Positions 50,701 to 58,156 of a stretch of 64,000 nt of DNA are shown here, piece by piece. Made by a program: the position numbers and the translations under genes. Position 1 is the first letter of the stretch. Each line of letters begins with the position of its first letter. The DNA is from Manduca sexta (taxonomy: Eukaryota; Arthropoda; Insecta; Lepidoptera; Sphingidae): NCBI RefSeq assembly GCF_014839805.1, contig NC_051142.1:62001-126000 (forward strand), read 5' to 3'. The notes beneath the pieces are model-generated. The model saw nothing but the letters and a program-made list of their open reading frames with translations, ran no database searches and was not told the origin of the DNA.

Positions 50701-51393
50701 GGACGAAATACGCACGGCAGAAAGTGGGTGTATCAGTTGTGCCTTGTCTGCCTCTTCGAGGATAAAAGGCATGAGTGCGTATACTATAAATAAAATACTA
50801 CAAGGTAATAAAGCTCTTGGTTGTTTGTTTCAACACGGATGATTTCTGCAAGGTTGGACTACTGCTCTGATTCGCAAAATTTTCCTGCTTCTAGAATAGC
50901 TTTCTTATCTCTTATTGCTATGGGCTACTTTTCATATTACAGATTTCACGCGCACAGAGCAGAAGGCTGTGATTTTTTTTCTGGACAGTTTTTCTGCCTT
51001 CAGTGGGAAACATAGGAAGATGCAATTTGGTTTCCATAAACACTACATTTATACTTCTCTTGCTTTTAAAAAATCTTTTCATCATTGTTTTCGGTTTAAA
51101 ATCATAACATTCACTGCTTCCCTAGCCTTGCCAATCAGAGGTCATAGTTCAAAGATTCTATTTCACTTTAGTTAGATAAATAACATCTGCTACACGAGTA
51201 CCATATTACACCAACTAATACAATATACCAACGTACTGGTTTTTGATCCAAGCTGGTCAAATTAAGAGTTAATTCTTTGGCCAACTTACAACGTCTTTAA
51301 AAAATAACAAATGGTTACCTCCTCACGACGCTCCTGAATATCCTCGGCTGTCTCGAGGATCTTCACCTCCTTGGGTGGCGGTATCTGCTCCAT
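21634..51393 (-). CDS. alpha-Spec: Alpha-spectrin, complete coding sequence, 42 coding exons
   Basis: Alpha-spectrin pairs with beta-spectrin into antiparallel dimers and tetramers that form the submembrane skeleton with actin and ankyrin. Translation starts at ATG 51393-51391 ([20 protein letters not shown]) and ends at TAA 21636-21634 after DFTHTLFQN. The 42 exons total 7,296 nt, or 2,431 residues, against about 2,415 in Drosophila. Every junction is GT-AG and in phase, and no frameshift or internal stop was found. The order is the family's: an N-terminal half-repeat for tetramer formation, spectrin repeats, an SH3 domain within the central repeats, more repeats, then EF-hands. Exon coordinates are given in the sub-entries. 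The neighbouring genes are unrelated. Confidence 0.96.
22671..24826 (-). CDS. alpha-Spec: Alpha-spectrin exons 35-39: last repeats before the EF-hands
   Basis: Exons: 24713-24826, 24373-24520, 24086-24200, 22945-23057, 22671-22820, residues 2063 to about 2275. The segment has [13 protein letters not shown], then [17 protein letters not shown] and [15 protein letters not shown], which is among the most conserved parts of alpha-spectrin. In the family these repeats bind laterally to the start of beta-spectrin and nucleate dimer formation. The intron 23058-24085 holds no recognised feature. Confidence 0.95.
25093..29318 (-). CDS. alpha-Spec: Alpha-spectrin exons 24-34: C-terminal half repeats
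   Basis: Exons: 29170-29318, 28780-29020, 28409-28554, 28067-28169, 27661-27810, 27211-27466, 26838-27033, 26378-26695, 26067-26271, 25623-25827, 25093-25319, residues 1331-2062. Many codons are split, but phases balance at each joint. Trp markers include [35 protein letters not shown] and SWIADKE. Exon 25 carries a short alanine/histidine/aspartate-rich insert ([12 protein letters not shown]) in one repeat. Exon 31, at 318 nt, is the longest in the gene. Confidence 0.94.
29319..31755. other. Alpha-spectrin intron 23, holds a 24-bp minisatellite
   Basis: A 2.4-kb intron. Apart from the minisatellite (31437-31572) I see only AT-rich sequence, a GC-richer patch near 30340-30430 without a usable frame, and an isolated 76-codon frame at 30688-30918 with no recognisable homology. 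Confidence 0.6.
31437..31572. repeat. 24-bp minisatellite with palindromic core
   Basis: Five full 24-bp units from 31437 to 31556 plus a partial one. Each unit contains GTTACTCTAATGAGTAAC or a close variant, so GTTACTC pairs with GAGTAAC within the unit. From the second unit on, the end alternates between CCTTA and GCTCTA forms, suggesting growth by 48-bp dimers. Confidence 0.85.
31756..34210 (-). CDS. alpha-Spec: Alpha-spectrin exons 19-23: repeats after SH3
   Basis: Exons: 34085-34210, 33547-33738, 32703-32892, 32193-32403, 31756-31873, residues 1052-1330. Exon 21 ends in phase 1 (C/GT), exon 22 in phase 2 (AG/A). Trp markers are [14 protein letters not shown] and AWINSMM; the block ends [10 protein letters not shown]. 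The region corresponds to that carrying calmodulin and calpain sites in vertebrate alpha-II spectrin; I see no sequence here that supports those sites and do not claim them. Confidence 0.94.
34504..41145 (-). CDS. alpha-Spec: Alpha-spectrin exons 17-18: SH3 domain split by a 6.4-kb intron
   Basis: Exons 41011-41145 and 34504-34638, 135 nt each, residues 962-1051. The SH3 signature is complete: [12 protein letters not shown] (binding-groove tyrosines), GDVLTLL, then after the intron DWWKVE and [11 protein letters not shown]. The domain sits in a loop of a central spectrin repeat, as in all alpha-spectrins. It is followed by a Ser/Gln-rich link ([12 protein letters not shown]). The intron (34639-41010) is the largest within the coding region. 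Confidence 0.96.
35700..35862. mobile_element. MITE family B, copy 1 (partner at 57129-57294)
   Basis: The left end reads ACTGCCGTTTTGAGTAAACG and the right end GTTTATTGAAAAAGGCGATT, imperfect inverted repeats of each other. The same end motifs and an internal TTGGTCCATT occur in the copy at 57129. No coding capacity. Confidence 0.6.
38910..39150 (-). mobile_element. Degenerate tRNA-derived SINE
   Basis: It aligns with the better SINE at 49951-50263: both have a CACTGCT-AGCAC-like 3' part, a block near TTCTCAGGT, and GTGCCCTTAGGATTTGAACATGCGGACATTCG close to the promoter end. Box B is mutated and box A is no longer clear, so this is an old copy. Confidence 0.65.
39570..39823. mobile_element. 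MITE family A, copy 1 (254 bp)
   Basis: Terminal inverted repeats begin CGCACTCTTAATAAAATAAT and end with the near-complement TTTTATTAAGAGTGCG. The whole length aligns with 56345-56597. Flanks ATTA and AGTA may be a decayed 4-bp target duplication. No reading frame. Confidence 0.8.
39870..40020. mobile_element. TE-like fragment
   Basis: Contains CACCTGATGTTAAGCGACGT, similar to TTACCTGATGATAAGCGATA at 61797-61817. This motif occurs in many lepidopteran dispersed repeats as I recall them. Ends are not definable. Confidence 0.4.
41347..44985 (-). CDS. alpha-Spec: Alpha-spectrin exons 10-16: repeats before the SH3 domain
   Basis: Exons: 44877-44985, 43920-44099, 43476-43660, 43126-43278, 42701-42860, 42077-42282, 41347-41574, residues 555-961. 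Junctions 10/11, 11/12 and 14/15 split a codon (phase 1), and the lengths balance exactly. Repeat markers are [26 protein letters not shown] and ESWMREKEP, with QNLMKKHQ- and QNLQKKH-type helices. The last exon leads into the SH3 domain through a helix ending NACR. Confidence 0.94.
42392..42537. mobile_element. Small MITE in alpha-spectrin intron 14
   Basis: The left end TCAAACAGCGCACGGGGC and the right end GCCCCATACGCTGTTTGA are inverted repeats with three mismatches. The element is 146 bp with no coding capacity. Its family is not recognised. Confidence 0.7.
43279..45280. other. Introns between spectrin exons 9 and 13, no other gene
   Basis: Intron sequence apart from exons 10-12. A GC-richer patch near 44575-44655 has no usable frame. 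A hairpin lies at 45181-45231. Confidence 0.5.
45181..45231. repeat. Perfect 14-bp inverted repeat in alpha-spectrin intron 9
   Basis: AATATTATATCACC at 45181-45194 and its exact complement at 45218-45231, with a 23-base loop. It resembles the ends of a very short MITE. Confidence 0.7.
45281..51393 (-). CDS. alpha-Spec: Alpha-spectrin exons 1-9: tetramerisation helix and first repeats
   Basis: Exons: 51319-51393, 49123-49296, 48037-48303, 47612-47800, 47166-47354, 46733-46903, 46129-46296, 45609-45848, 45281-45469, residues 1-554. All nine are phase 0. The first repeat is partial: a single helix ([17 protein letters not shown]) that pairs with the last two helices of beta-spectrin at the tetramer site, with an Arg at the position where mutations in human alpha-I spectrin weaken tetramers. 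Repeat hallmarks follow: a conserved Trp in ESWIQEK, FWIHDK, AWISEKD, SWMSDI and AWMHKQE, and [13 protein letters not shown] helix starts. Confidence 0.95.
49951..50263 (-). mobile_element. tRNA-derived SINE, lepidopteran type
   Basis: On the minus strand the element opens GCGACGATAGCCTAGTTGGG. This includes a good RNA polymerase III box A (TAGCCTAGTTGG, 50255-50244). A perfect box B, GGTTCAAATCC, lies at 50210-50200. The body matches a SINE widespread in moths and butterflies as I recall it (ATTCCTATGGAGAATTTCTC and TTTCCTCACGATGTTTTCC segments). It is not a functional tRNA gene: no cloverleaf follows box B. Confidence 0.85.
50543..50800 (+). mobile_element. Second tRNA-derived SINE, different family
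   Basis: A plus-strand promoter region with a box A-like TTGGCGTAGTTG (50551-50562) and a perfect box B, GGTTCGATCCC (50595-50605), then a tRNA-unrelated body. The body has GCCTTGTCTGCCTCTTCGAG and GGCATGAGTGCG segments typical of lepidopteran SINEs. Its 3' end is approximate. It inserted about 280 bp from the other SINE, in the opposite orientation. Confidence 0.78.
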
Positions 51394-51412
51394 GGTGGAT
51401 GCGTCTACTCAA
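51319..51412 (-). promoter_or_regulatory. alpha-Spec: Alpha-spectrin exon with start codon and 19-nt 5' UTR
   Basis: The acceptor CTTGTTGCAG lies at 51422-51413. The exon then starts TTGAGTAGACGCATCCACC before the ATG, so 19 nt of 5' UTR precede the start and include an in-frame-independent TGA/TAG just upstream. At least one non-coding leader exon must lie farther right. Confidence 0.85.
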
Positions 51413-52569
51413 CTGCAACAAGAATTATATTAACGCTTGATTGACTTCAACGTATACAGGGTGTAACACGATCGATTGTGAAACTAAAGCTGGTTGATAA
51501 AGGACCTCATTGTGGGTCAATTTAATCCGTCATGTTGCCCGAAATAACGCATTTATTTTTTAAGACTCGATTTTAACATTTAATTTCGTTATTATTACTA
51601 CTCTATTAGGTCTGATCAAATCCGGGTAGAATTGCAGTAGATATTTGGTTCCATCAATGTATTCATAGCTAGCTGAGCTTCGTACACGTTCTTATATTTT
51701 ACCGTTGTTTCGAAATTGGTGAGTTAGACATGGAAATTATGAAACTTAGAACCTAAAGTGTTAGAGACAGGCGTACTGCAGTGTCAACCCTATACTAGTG
51801 TCACACTCTTAAGAGCGTTTACGCATCCGCGCGCCGTATGTCTCAAAAACAGCACTTTTCGAAGGACATAATATCCATCAAAACATTATTTTAAAAACAT
51901 ATGAATTAGTAATTATTATAGAAAATTTTGTTGTCTAAAAAGTTAGTAGAGAACATTTTTAGATTTATTGAGTATTTGTAAATTATTTAATGAAAACTGA
52001 ACAGAGGTTTTCAAATTTGCGCTTCGAACGTCTATTTCGAAGCTCAAAATATCTTAAACCACTAAGGAACATAACAATATGTTATTTTTATCTAACTAAA
52101 AAGATCCTGAAGAAAAAAGTTAGTAGAGAAAAAATATCTTTTTATGTTTAATTCATGAGAAATAAAAATTCAAAGAATTCGAAAAATTCAGAAATATTGG
52201 TCATTTAAATGATTTTTTTTTATCACTATATCTTACTTAATTGAATATAATATTGGATTACTATAATAGAAGAACATCTCCTTAAAAACATGCAATTTAA
52301 AAATTCAATAAAATTAGTTCTGTTATTTTTCTATAAATATTTTAAATACCACTATAAAATGCAACGCGCAAATCGTTTCAAATTAGTCCGCCTTGAGGCT
52401 TTCTAGAGAGAGGACGTATCGCTCGTCGCTCCGGCCGGACTCCAGTTGGCCTTTGCTGTGCGTAGAAAAAATAGTCACGTGTATACAGTGATTGCCACAT
52501 CTTAGTACTTTAGTAAGAAAAATATTTTTTTCTTTAATGAGTGACAATCATTTTAGTAGTTACTATAAA

Positions 52570-52700
52570 TTATTATTATATTATTATATTTCAGACACAA
52601 TGGGAAGTAAAGCTATTTCTAGGCAAGAAAAGGAAACACAACAACGCTGAAACTTCGGCTAAAGCAAAAGCTAAAAGATTGATGTACTAATGTTATAATA
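52570..52700 (+). pseudogene. Possible N-terminal fragment of a transposase-type gene
   Basis: After a TTTCAG acceptor-like site at about 52595, an ATG opens MGSKAISRQEKETQQR and then stops. A second frame gives FLGKKRKHNNAETSAKAKAK. A short basic start of this kind is found in Mutator-like transposase proteins, and pseudogene remains of such a protein lie 2 kb downstream. The link is speculative. Confidence 0.25.
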
Positions 52701-52796
52701 TGCGTCTGTAGTTATGGTTGTTGCTTTTTTTACTCATTAAACACTTGAGCAACAGTTACGCGAAGAAAAAAATGGAACCTTAAGCTAAAAACAATT

Positions 52797-53728
52797 AGCC
52801 CATTGAAATGTTACATGAGCTTTGTATTTTTTAGAGGACCCAATTTTATTTTTAGGACATGTGTGGGGGGTCAATAGAAGCTTAATCTCAAGTTTGTGGG
52901 GTCGCCCCCCTTGTCCCCCGGCCGCCATCATGGAAAAGGGGTGAAAACACTTTTTCGCGATATCTCGGAAACTATGCGTCTTACATAAATTTTGTAAAGT
53001 CATAATTTGTAGCAAATTGTTTTGCCTACAAATATGTTTATATAACTTTTTGCCCTAAATTAAAAATTAAAGAAGTTATAAGCAAATTGTGAGAAAATGT
53101 TTATAAAAGTTTTCTTTTTTACTCTAAAACTTTTTTTTTACATTTTACAAAAAAATTACCTCAAACTTAAATGATCTTTTGAGGAAAATTGTTCCCTATA
53201 TTTTTTTTTATTTCATTCATTTAAAACGCTGTTACAGCGCTCCAAAGTTTACCGGGTTCGTCAATGCTCATGAGAATCCGGTCGAAACAAAATGTTTAAC
53301 TTATTTTTGATTTTTTTATTGTAAATATATTATTACAATTTTTGTTAAATTCGTACAACTTTACTTATTTATTCCTAACTCTTTTCTTTGCCATAGAACT
53401 TACCAAATTTAACTTATCGAATGTTATGCAGGTAGAAAAGGTATGAGTTACCATTTGGGGATAAAGGAGAAAAAAAACATATTTGCAGGCAAAACATTTT
53501 GCTACAAATTATGGCTTTACAAAATTTTTGTAAGACGTATAGTTTCCGAGATATCGCGAAAAAAGAGTTTTCACCCCTTTTTCCAAGATGGCGGCCGGGG
53601 GACAATGGTGGCGACCCCACAAACTTGAGGTTAAGTTTCAATTGACCCCCCACACATGGCCCAAAAATAAAATTGCGTCCTCCAAGAAATGCAATATTCG
53701 GTCCTTAATTTGTAACATTTCAATGGAC
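52797..53728. mobile_element. Foldback element with long imperfect inverted repeats
   Basis: Arms at about 52797-53035 and 53465-53728 are reverse complements over some 240 bp with frequent mismatches and small indels. They share CATTGAAATGTTAC at the outer ends and CGCGATATCTCGGAAACTAT and CAAGTTTGTGGGGTCGCC inside. The 430-bp middle is AT-rich. Short frames in the arms are not coding. No target duplication is obvious. Confidence 0.75.
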
Positions 53729-53920
53729 TAAACGCACATTTCAAAACTCGTTTTACGCCCGCGGCGTACGCGATTGTATGCGGTACCCGCTGTATTGGCG
53801 GCCAACTAGTAGAATCGTGCGGGCCACGGTAGCACCAGCGCGCTCTGTGGTTAGTAGGTGGGCGACTGCAGTAGTCGGTAGGGGAGGGGTGGTTACAGAA
53901 ATCCGACGCCATTTTCCTCC

Positions 53921-54155
53921 ATCGTGATCGTTTCTGATATGTGTCCATGGCGTTCTGGAACTCAACTGACCGTTAACTGTCCATCTTGTAACCGCCCGCT
54001 TTGCGATAATCGCTCGCCAAGTTTGCAGGACATAATCGGAACCGCGGCGGTTACAAATCGCACAGATCTCCGATCGTCATGAGTTTGGAAATAAAACAGC
54101 CGTTTCTCAACCACGGCGGGCGCGAGTAAAAACCGCTTCGTGAGTTCTTAGCCTT
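53921..54155. repeat. Dispersed repeat, copy 2 (partner at 15434-15650)
   Basis: The first 175 bases match copy 1 directly. The tail, 54096-54152, matches 15589-15646 only in the opposite orientation. The repeat is richer in CG than its surroundings (ACCGCGGCGGTTACAAATCG). No reading frame or known family is recognised. Confidence 0.75.
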
Positions 54156-54639
54156 ATAGAATCACTTTGCTGTCCCGTTGTCAAAACGTTTACAACTCGC
54201 CAAATTACTCAGTGCGCGAGTCCAACTCGCACTTGGCTGATTTTTTTGCATAATGCATAGGTACGCTTACTTTCAAATAACAAGGTTTTGTGTTCACTGG
54301 TGCGCACTGTTAAGAAAATTCAAGTGACGAGAGACGGAATCCTATATCTTTCTCCTCTTTGAACCTTAGATATAAGGGATTTGGTAATTTATGTAGCTAG
54401 TGAATAAAACTACTAGTAGTAGTTAGTATACCTATCTTCTTTACTATTTGGGCTAGTTTAGGTTTACACGCTCACATCAATTTTACATATTACTTTATCC
54501 CTGTGCAGGTTTCGGCGCCATTATACTTGTATAAATTAAACGCGTCTAGATCCATATGCAGTTTTACTTAAGTATGTAGTGTTTGCGTAAACTTCGATAA
54601 CAATAATAGTATATTCTATATATTTTTTTTTATTTTTAG

Positions 54640-55250
54640 GTAATCGAGCCTGATATTACACTCAAAATAAATAAGGTTATTAAAAGCCGCAAAATTATAG
54701 ATTTTCAATATTTTTTGAATCAAATTAAAACACTCAATAACCACAACAGAGCAACAGGTTGTAGTATCGAACATTTACAACTATTGAAAGAGAATAATGT
54801 TTGCTTGCAGTCAACATTTTTAATGAAGTGTAATATGTGCAATATTGAATTTAAGCTATTTAAGCGCTAAGAGATATACTGATAGTATGGACGTATATCG
54901 TGGAACTGTGAATGGAGCTATGATGACTGGAGTTGGTAGATCAAATTTAAACGAACAGTTAGCTTCCATAGATTTACCAATATTAACGCAAAATGTTTAC
55001 ATGAAATGTTACGACGAGTTAGCTAAATGATTGAAATTAGCTGCAGAGGACAGGATGCAAGAGGCCGCTAGGGAAGAAACTGATAAAGATGTTGCCTGTG
55101 GCGATGTAAAAGACGGTATTCCAATACTTACAGTCATAGCTGACTGCTGTTAGTAAAAAAAAAGTACAGAACCAACTATTTAGCTTCGTCGTGTGTCGCA
55201 AATATTATTCAAAACTATGGATACAAAACTGGTAAATTGATATACATGGA
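54640..55250 (+). pseudogene. Decayed Mutator-like transposase domain gene
   Basis: Three frames are needed to read it. The first part ends at a TAA near 54870 (FQYFLNQIKTLNNHN, then MKCNMCNIEFKLF, a Cys-x2-Cys metal-ligand pair). The next, from about 54895, reads DVYRGTVNGAMMTGVGRSNL, then LPILTQNVYMKCYDEL, to a TGA at 55028. Beyond it come AAEDRMQEAAREE, KDGIPILTVIADCC, a stop, then KKYRTNYLASS and YGYKTGKLIYMD. This sequence of motifs matches the Mutator-like transposase domain common in insect genomes, with the D of VIAD as a likely catalytic acid. It carries at least three in-frame stops and a frameshift, so it is dead. The assignment is from remembered family motifs. Confidence 0.62.
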
Positions 55251-55628
55251 TGTACAATCGATCGATTGATGATCGATGTCACTGAGAAGCAATACTTACC
55301 TATTAAAAAAAAAACTATCCAAAAAAATATAACCAACTTCCGAAAAAAGAAGTCTTTCATTTCTCACTTTTTAGTTATACACCTAAAAATGACATCTCAT
55401 TACATACACCTTCTGACTCAAAATATAAATTCCAATATGTAATTTCTAATGACTTAATTTAAACTTTCAATACGTTAAATATTAAAAACTGCAGATCTAT
55501 GGAGTAATTATGTGGTCCATTATAAACATCGTAGCACAGTAATTTTCCTGATTTACTGTCTGATTACGGAGTTCTGGTGCCTATCTTTCGGCTTCATGAC
55601 GAGCTCCACTTTACTAAAGGGTACTTTC

Positions 55629-55667
55629 TAAATGCAAATGCTTAAATTTTTTAAGCATTTGCATTTA
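55629..55667. repeat. Perfect 18-bp hairpin with ATGCAAAT octamer
   Basis: TAAATGCAAATGCTTAAA at 55629-55646 and its exact complement at 55650-55667 around TTT. Each arm contains the POU-factor octamer ATGCAAAT (inverted in the second). It lies just after the transposase pseudogene. Confidence 0.85.
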
Positions 55668-56344
55668 AAAAAAAAGTGAAAATAACAATTTGTAAAATTG
55701 CCGTTAAAATTTGTTAAAAATGTTTATTTTTTTATAATTACAAAATGATACATATAAACTATTTCATGATGAATTCTTATATATTTAATAATAGAATTCA
55801 TCATTTATCATAAATTCATAAATCATAAGTTACATTCCAATTAGATAATTAAAGCGAAAAGATCAAAATTGGTTGGTCTGACTATAAAGATAGCCGACGC
55901 GCTAACTCTACGCACACAGCTACGCAACGGCTCTGTGTGAGTGAATTTTGCGAAGAATTACCTATAGTTGACTTCACGCGCGGCACGTAAACGCTCTTAA
56001 CTATGCTCCCCATTAAATGGTAATAAAATATGTACTATCGACATTAGCTGTTTAATGCAATAACTGCCAAATAAAATGAATTTGAACCTTATGAATCAGG
56101 TATAATCTCATAGATAGCTAAACGCGACTGATCGTTTATCAGCCTTATGGCAGTACAACCCTTCAATATAGGCCGCCGGGTGGTGCTATCGACGGCCTAT
56201 TTTTCCGTTGCTATGTCGGAGCGGCCCGCTCTATCATGCGATGTTCCCTGCGTATTGGTATAAACTACAGTGTAACTACTTATAATATATGTAGTCAATA
56301 AATACATAAATTCAATGTATTCACCTTTAAAAATCACAATAAAT

Positions 56345-56597
56345 CGCACTCTTAATAAAATAATGACCCATTCAAAAATTGCCAATTTGAGGGTATCGTC
56401 AAACAACCAATTTCAGTTTGCGACTTATATTTTTTTTTCCAATTTTTTTTCATGCTATAGGTTTCATTTATTACCTATCTCTAATAAACTCAATTTTATA
56501 ACAACTTCAAAAAAAAGGTAGCAAACAAAAATTAGTTTTCCGACGACTGCCACAAATTAACAATTTTGAAATAGGTCATTATTTTATTAAGAGTGCG
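56345..56597. mobile_element. MITE family A, copy 2 (253 bp)
   Basis: It has the same termini and body as 39570-39823, both ends CGCACTC/GAGTGCG. It is flanked by AAAT on both sides (56341-56344 and 56598-56601), a likely 4-bp target duplication. No coding capacity. Confidence 0.82.
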
Positions 56598-57128
56598 AAA
56601 TGATTATTAGGTTATTTAATAAATTCGGTTCTTAGTATAGTAAGGATAAAGGGTTCTACAGCTAAATAAGCAAGTGAAGTTTGATTATAAATGCTGACCT
56701 ACGTCCATGAACACAATACTACAGGAATCATTACTACGTACCCGACTTGACAAAAGGAAACTTAGGTTTACGAAAGAGGACAAATGTCTCCCAGTAAAAT
56801 TAACTTCTGTTATGGAATTTTCCAGAACATAGACGTTAACAGAATTCCTAAAACGCGCATGTTTCATACGGTAATAGACTCGTGGGCGGTAACATTCCCG
56901 TACTAAATTCCAGTTTCGCGGCGTCCAATTAACTCATACCATACTCTATTGTACCGTGACCTTACTTTTGTTAAAATATTTAAGTGCTGATTTAAAATTG
57001 ATGACTAACCGCATAATGATATTTCCTAATACAAGTAATAATATTTTGCTTAAAAGGAGACTTCATACCTTTAAGTGAAATTAAACCCACACTTGTCAAC
57101 GAAATAAATAGTTTTGTATTTTTTTCTT

Positions 57129-57294
57129 ACCGCCATTTTCTATAAACGATTCCAATCGTTTTTTTCAATCTATCAAAAACGGACCAATAAGAACGAAGAT
57201 TTATTGTCATGCTTACAAGTGAATTATTTTGATTGGTCCATTCTGGAATCGGACTGAAGATAGATATTGGTATCGTTTATTGAAAGCGGCTGTA
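57129..57294. mobile_element. MITE family B, copy 2 (about 166 bp)
   Basis: The left end ACCGCCATTTTCTATAAACG and the right end CGTTTATTGAAAGCGGCTGT are imperfect inverted repeats. Internal GGACCAAT and ATTGGTCC blocks extend the inverted symmetry. TTA/TAA flanks may be the target duplication. It is related to 35700-35862. Confidence 0.65.
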
Positions 57295-57896
57295 AATTAG
57301 TAGTAATTAAAATTAATATCGCGGTTTTGAGGTAAGAGCAACAACAAATATTTAGAGATTAAGAAAATGTATTAGCTATAACGAAAAGTCTACACATCAT
57401 GCGCCGAATAATTAGAAATAGTAAAAAAACATGGCGCACCCATATGTCGTACCCGCTGTCTTCTCTGTTACGTTGTCGAGCGCGGTCTAGCTTTATTGAT
57501 CTTTATAACATTCCCGTGTCGAGACTTACAAGCTCGTTACTAAGTGAATAGATTGAAACCCTAGTAACGCTGGCCCCAATCTTTATGTTCTCAGGTTATT
57601 AGTGTCCTATCTCTCTTTAGTCTGTACACTCGACGTCGGAGTTTTAATTAATTTAAATGATAGAAAATTAGGGACGTATTCATTAGAAGTGCGACATCAT
57701 ATTCGAAGTTTCATTTATTTAGTTCCTGTAGTTCGGAGCCCGCAATAAAGAGACAAATGTTTGTAGAATCGCAAATATTTGCAACGGATGTGGATGTTGA
57801 GGGACTGAAAACCCACTGTAGATTATACAATTAAACGTCGAGACGAACAAGTCCCTCCCCTAATGGTAAATGATGACGTCATATTACGACCTTTAA

Positions 57897-58156
57897 TCCT
57901 ACTAATATTATAAATGCGAAAGTTTGTGAGGATGTATGTATGTATGTTTGTTCCTCTTTCACGAAACAACTACTGAACGGATTTAGATGAAAGTTTACAG
58001 TAATATTGGATATACATCAGAATAACAAATAGGCTACAATTTATAATGATTTTGTGAAATTTGGTGAGCATATAACAATACATATCAAGTAAGTCGGTAA
58101 AAAAAATGTATCCCGAAAAACTCCTTCACGCGGGCGATGTCGCGAGCAAAAGCTAG
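57897..58156 (+). mobile_element. Short non-autonomous Helitron
   Basis: It begins TCCTACTAATATTATAAATG directly after an A and ends GCGAGCAAAAGCTAG before a T. This gives the Helitron pattern of a 5' TC, a 3' CTAG, insertion between A and T, and a GC-rich stretch just before the 3' end (CGCGGGCGATGTCGCG). Length 260 bp, no coding capacity. A GTATGTATGTATG run near 57934 is typical of this lepidopteran family. Confidence 0.78.

Larger units (their letters stand above)
49297..51318. other. Alpha-spectrin intron 1 (after first coding exon), holds two SINEs
   Basis: A 2-kb intron. It carries the SINE insertions at 49951-50263 and 50543-50800. The remainder is AT-rich, with no exon seen. Confidence 0.6.

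Noticed and set aside
53414..53948. Minus-strand frames in the foldback element and next to it
   Set aside because: Mirror-like counterparts occur in the other arm, and there are no protein features.
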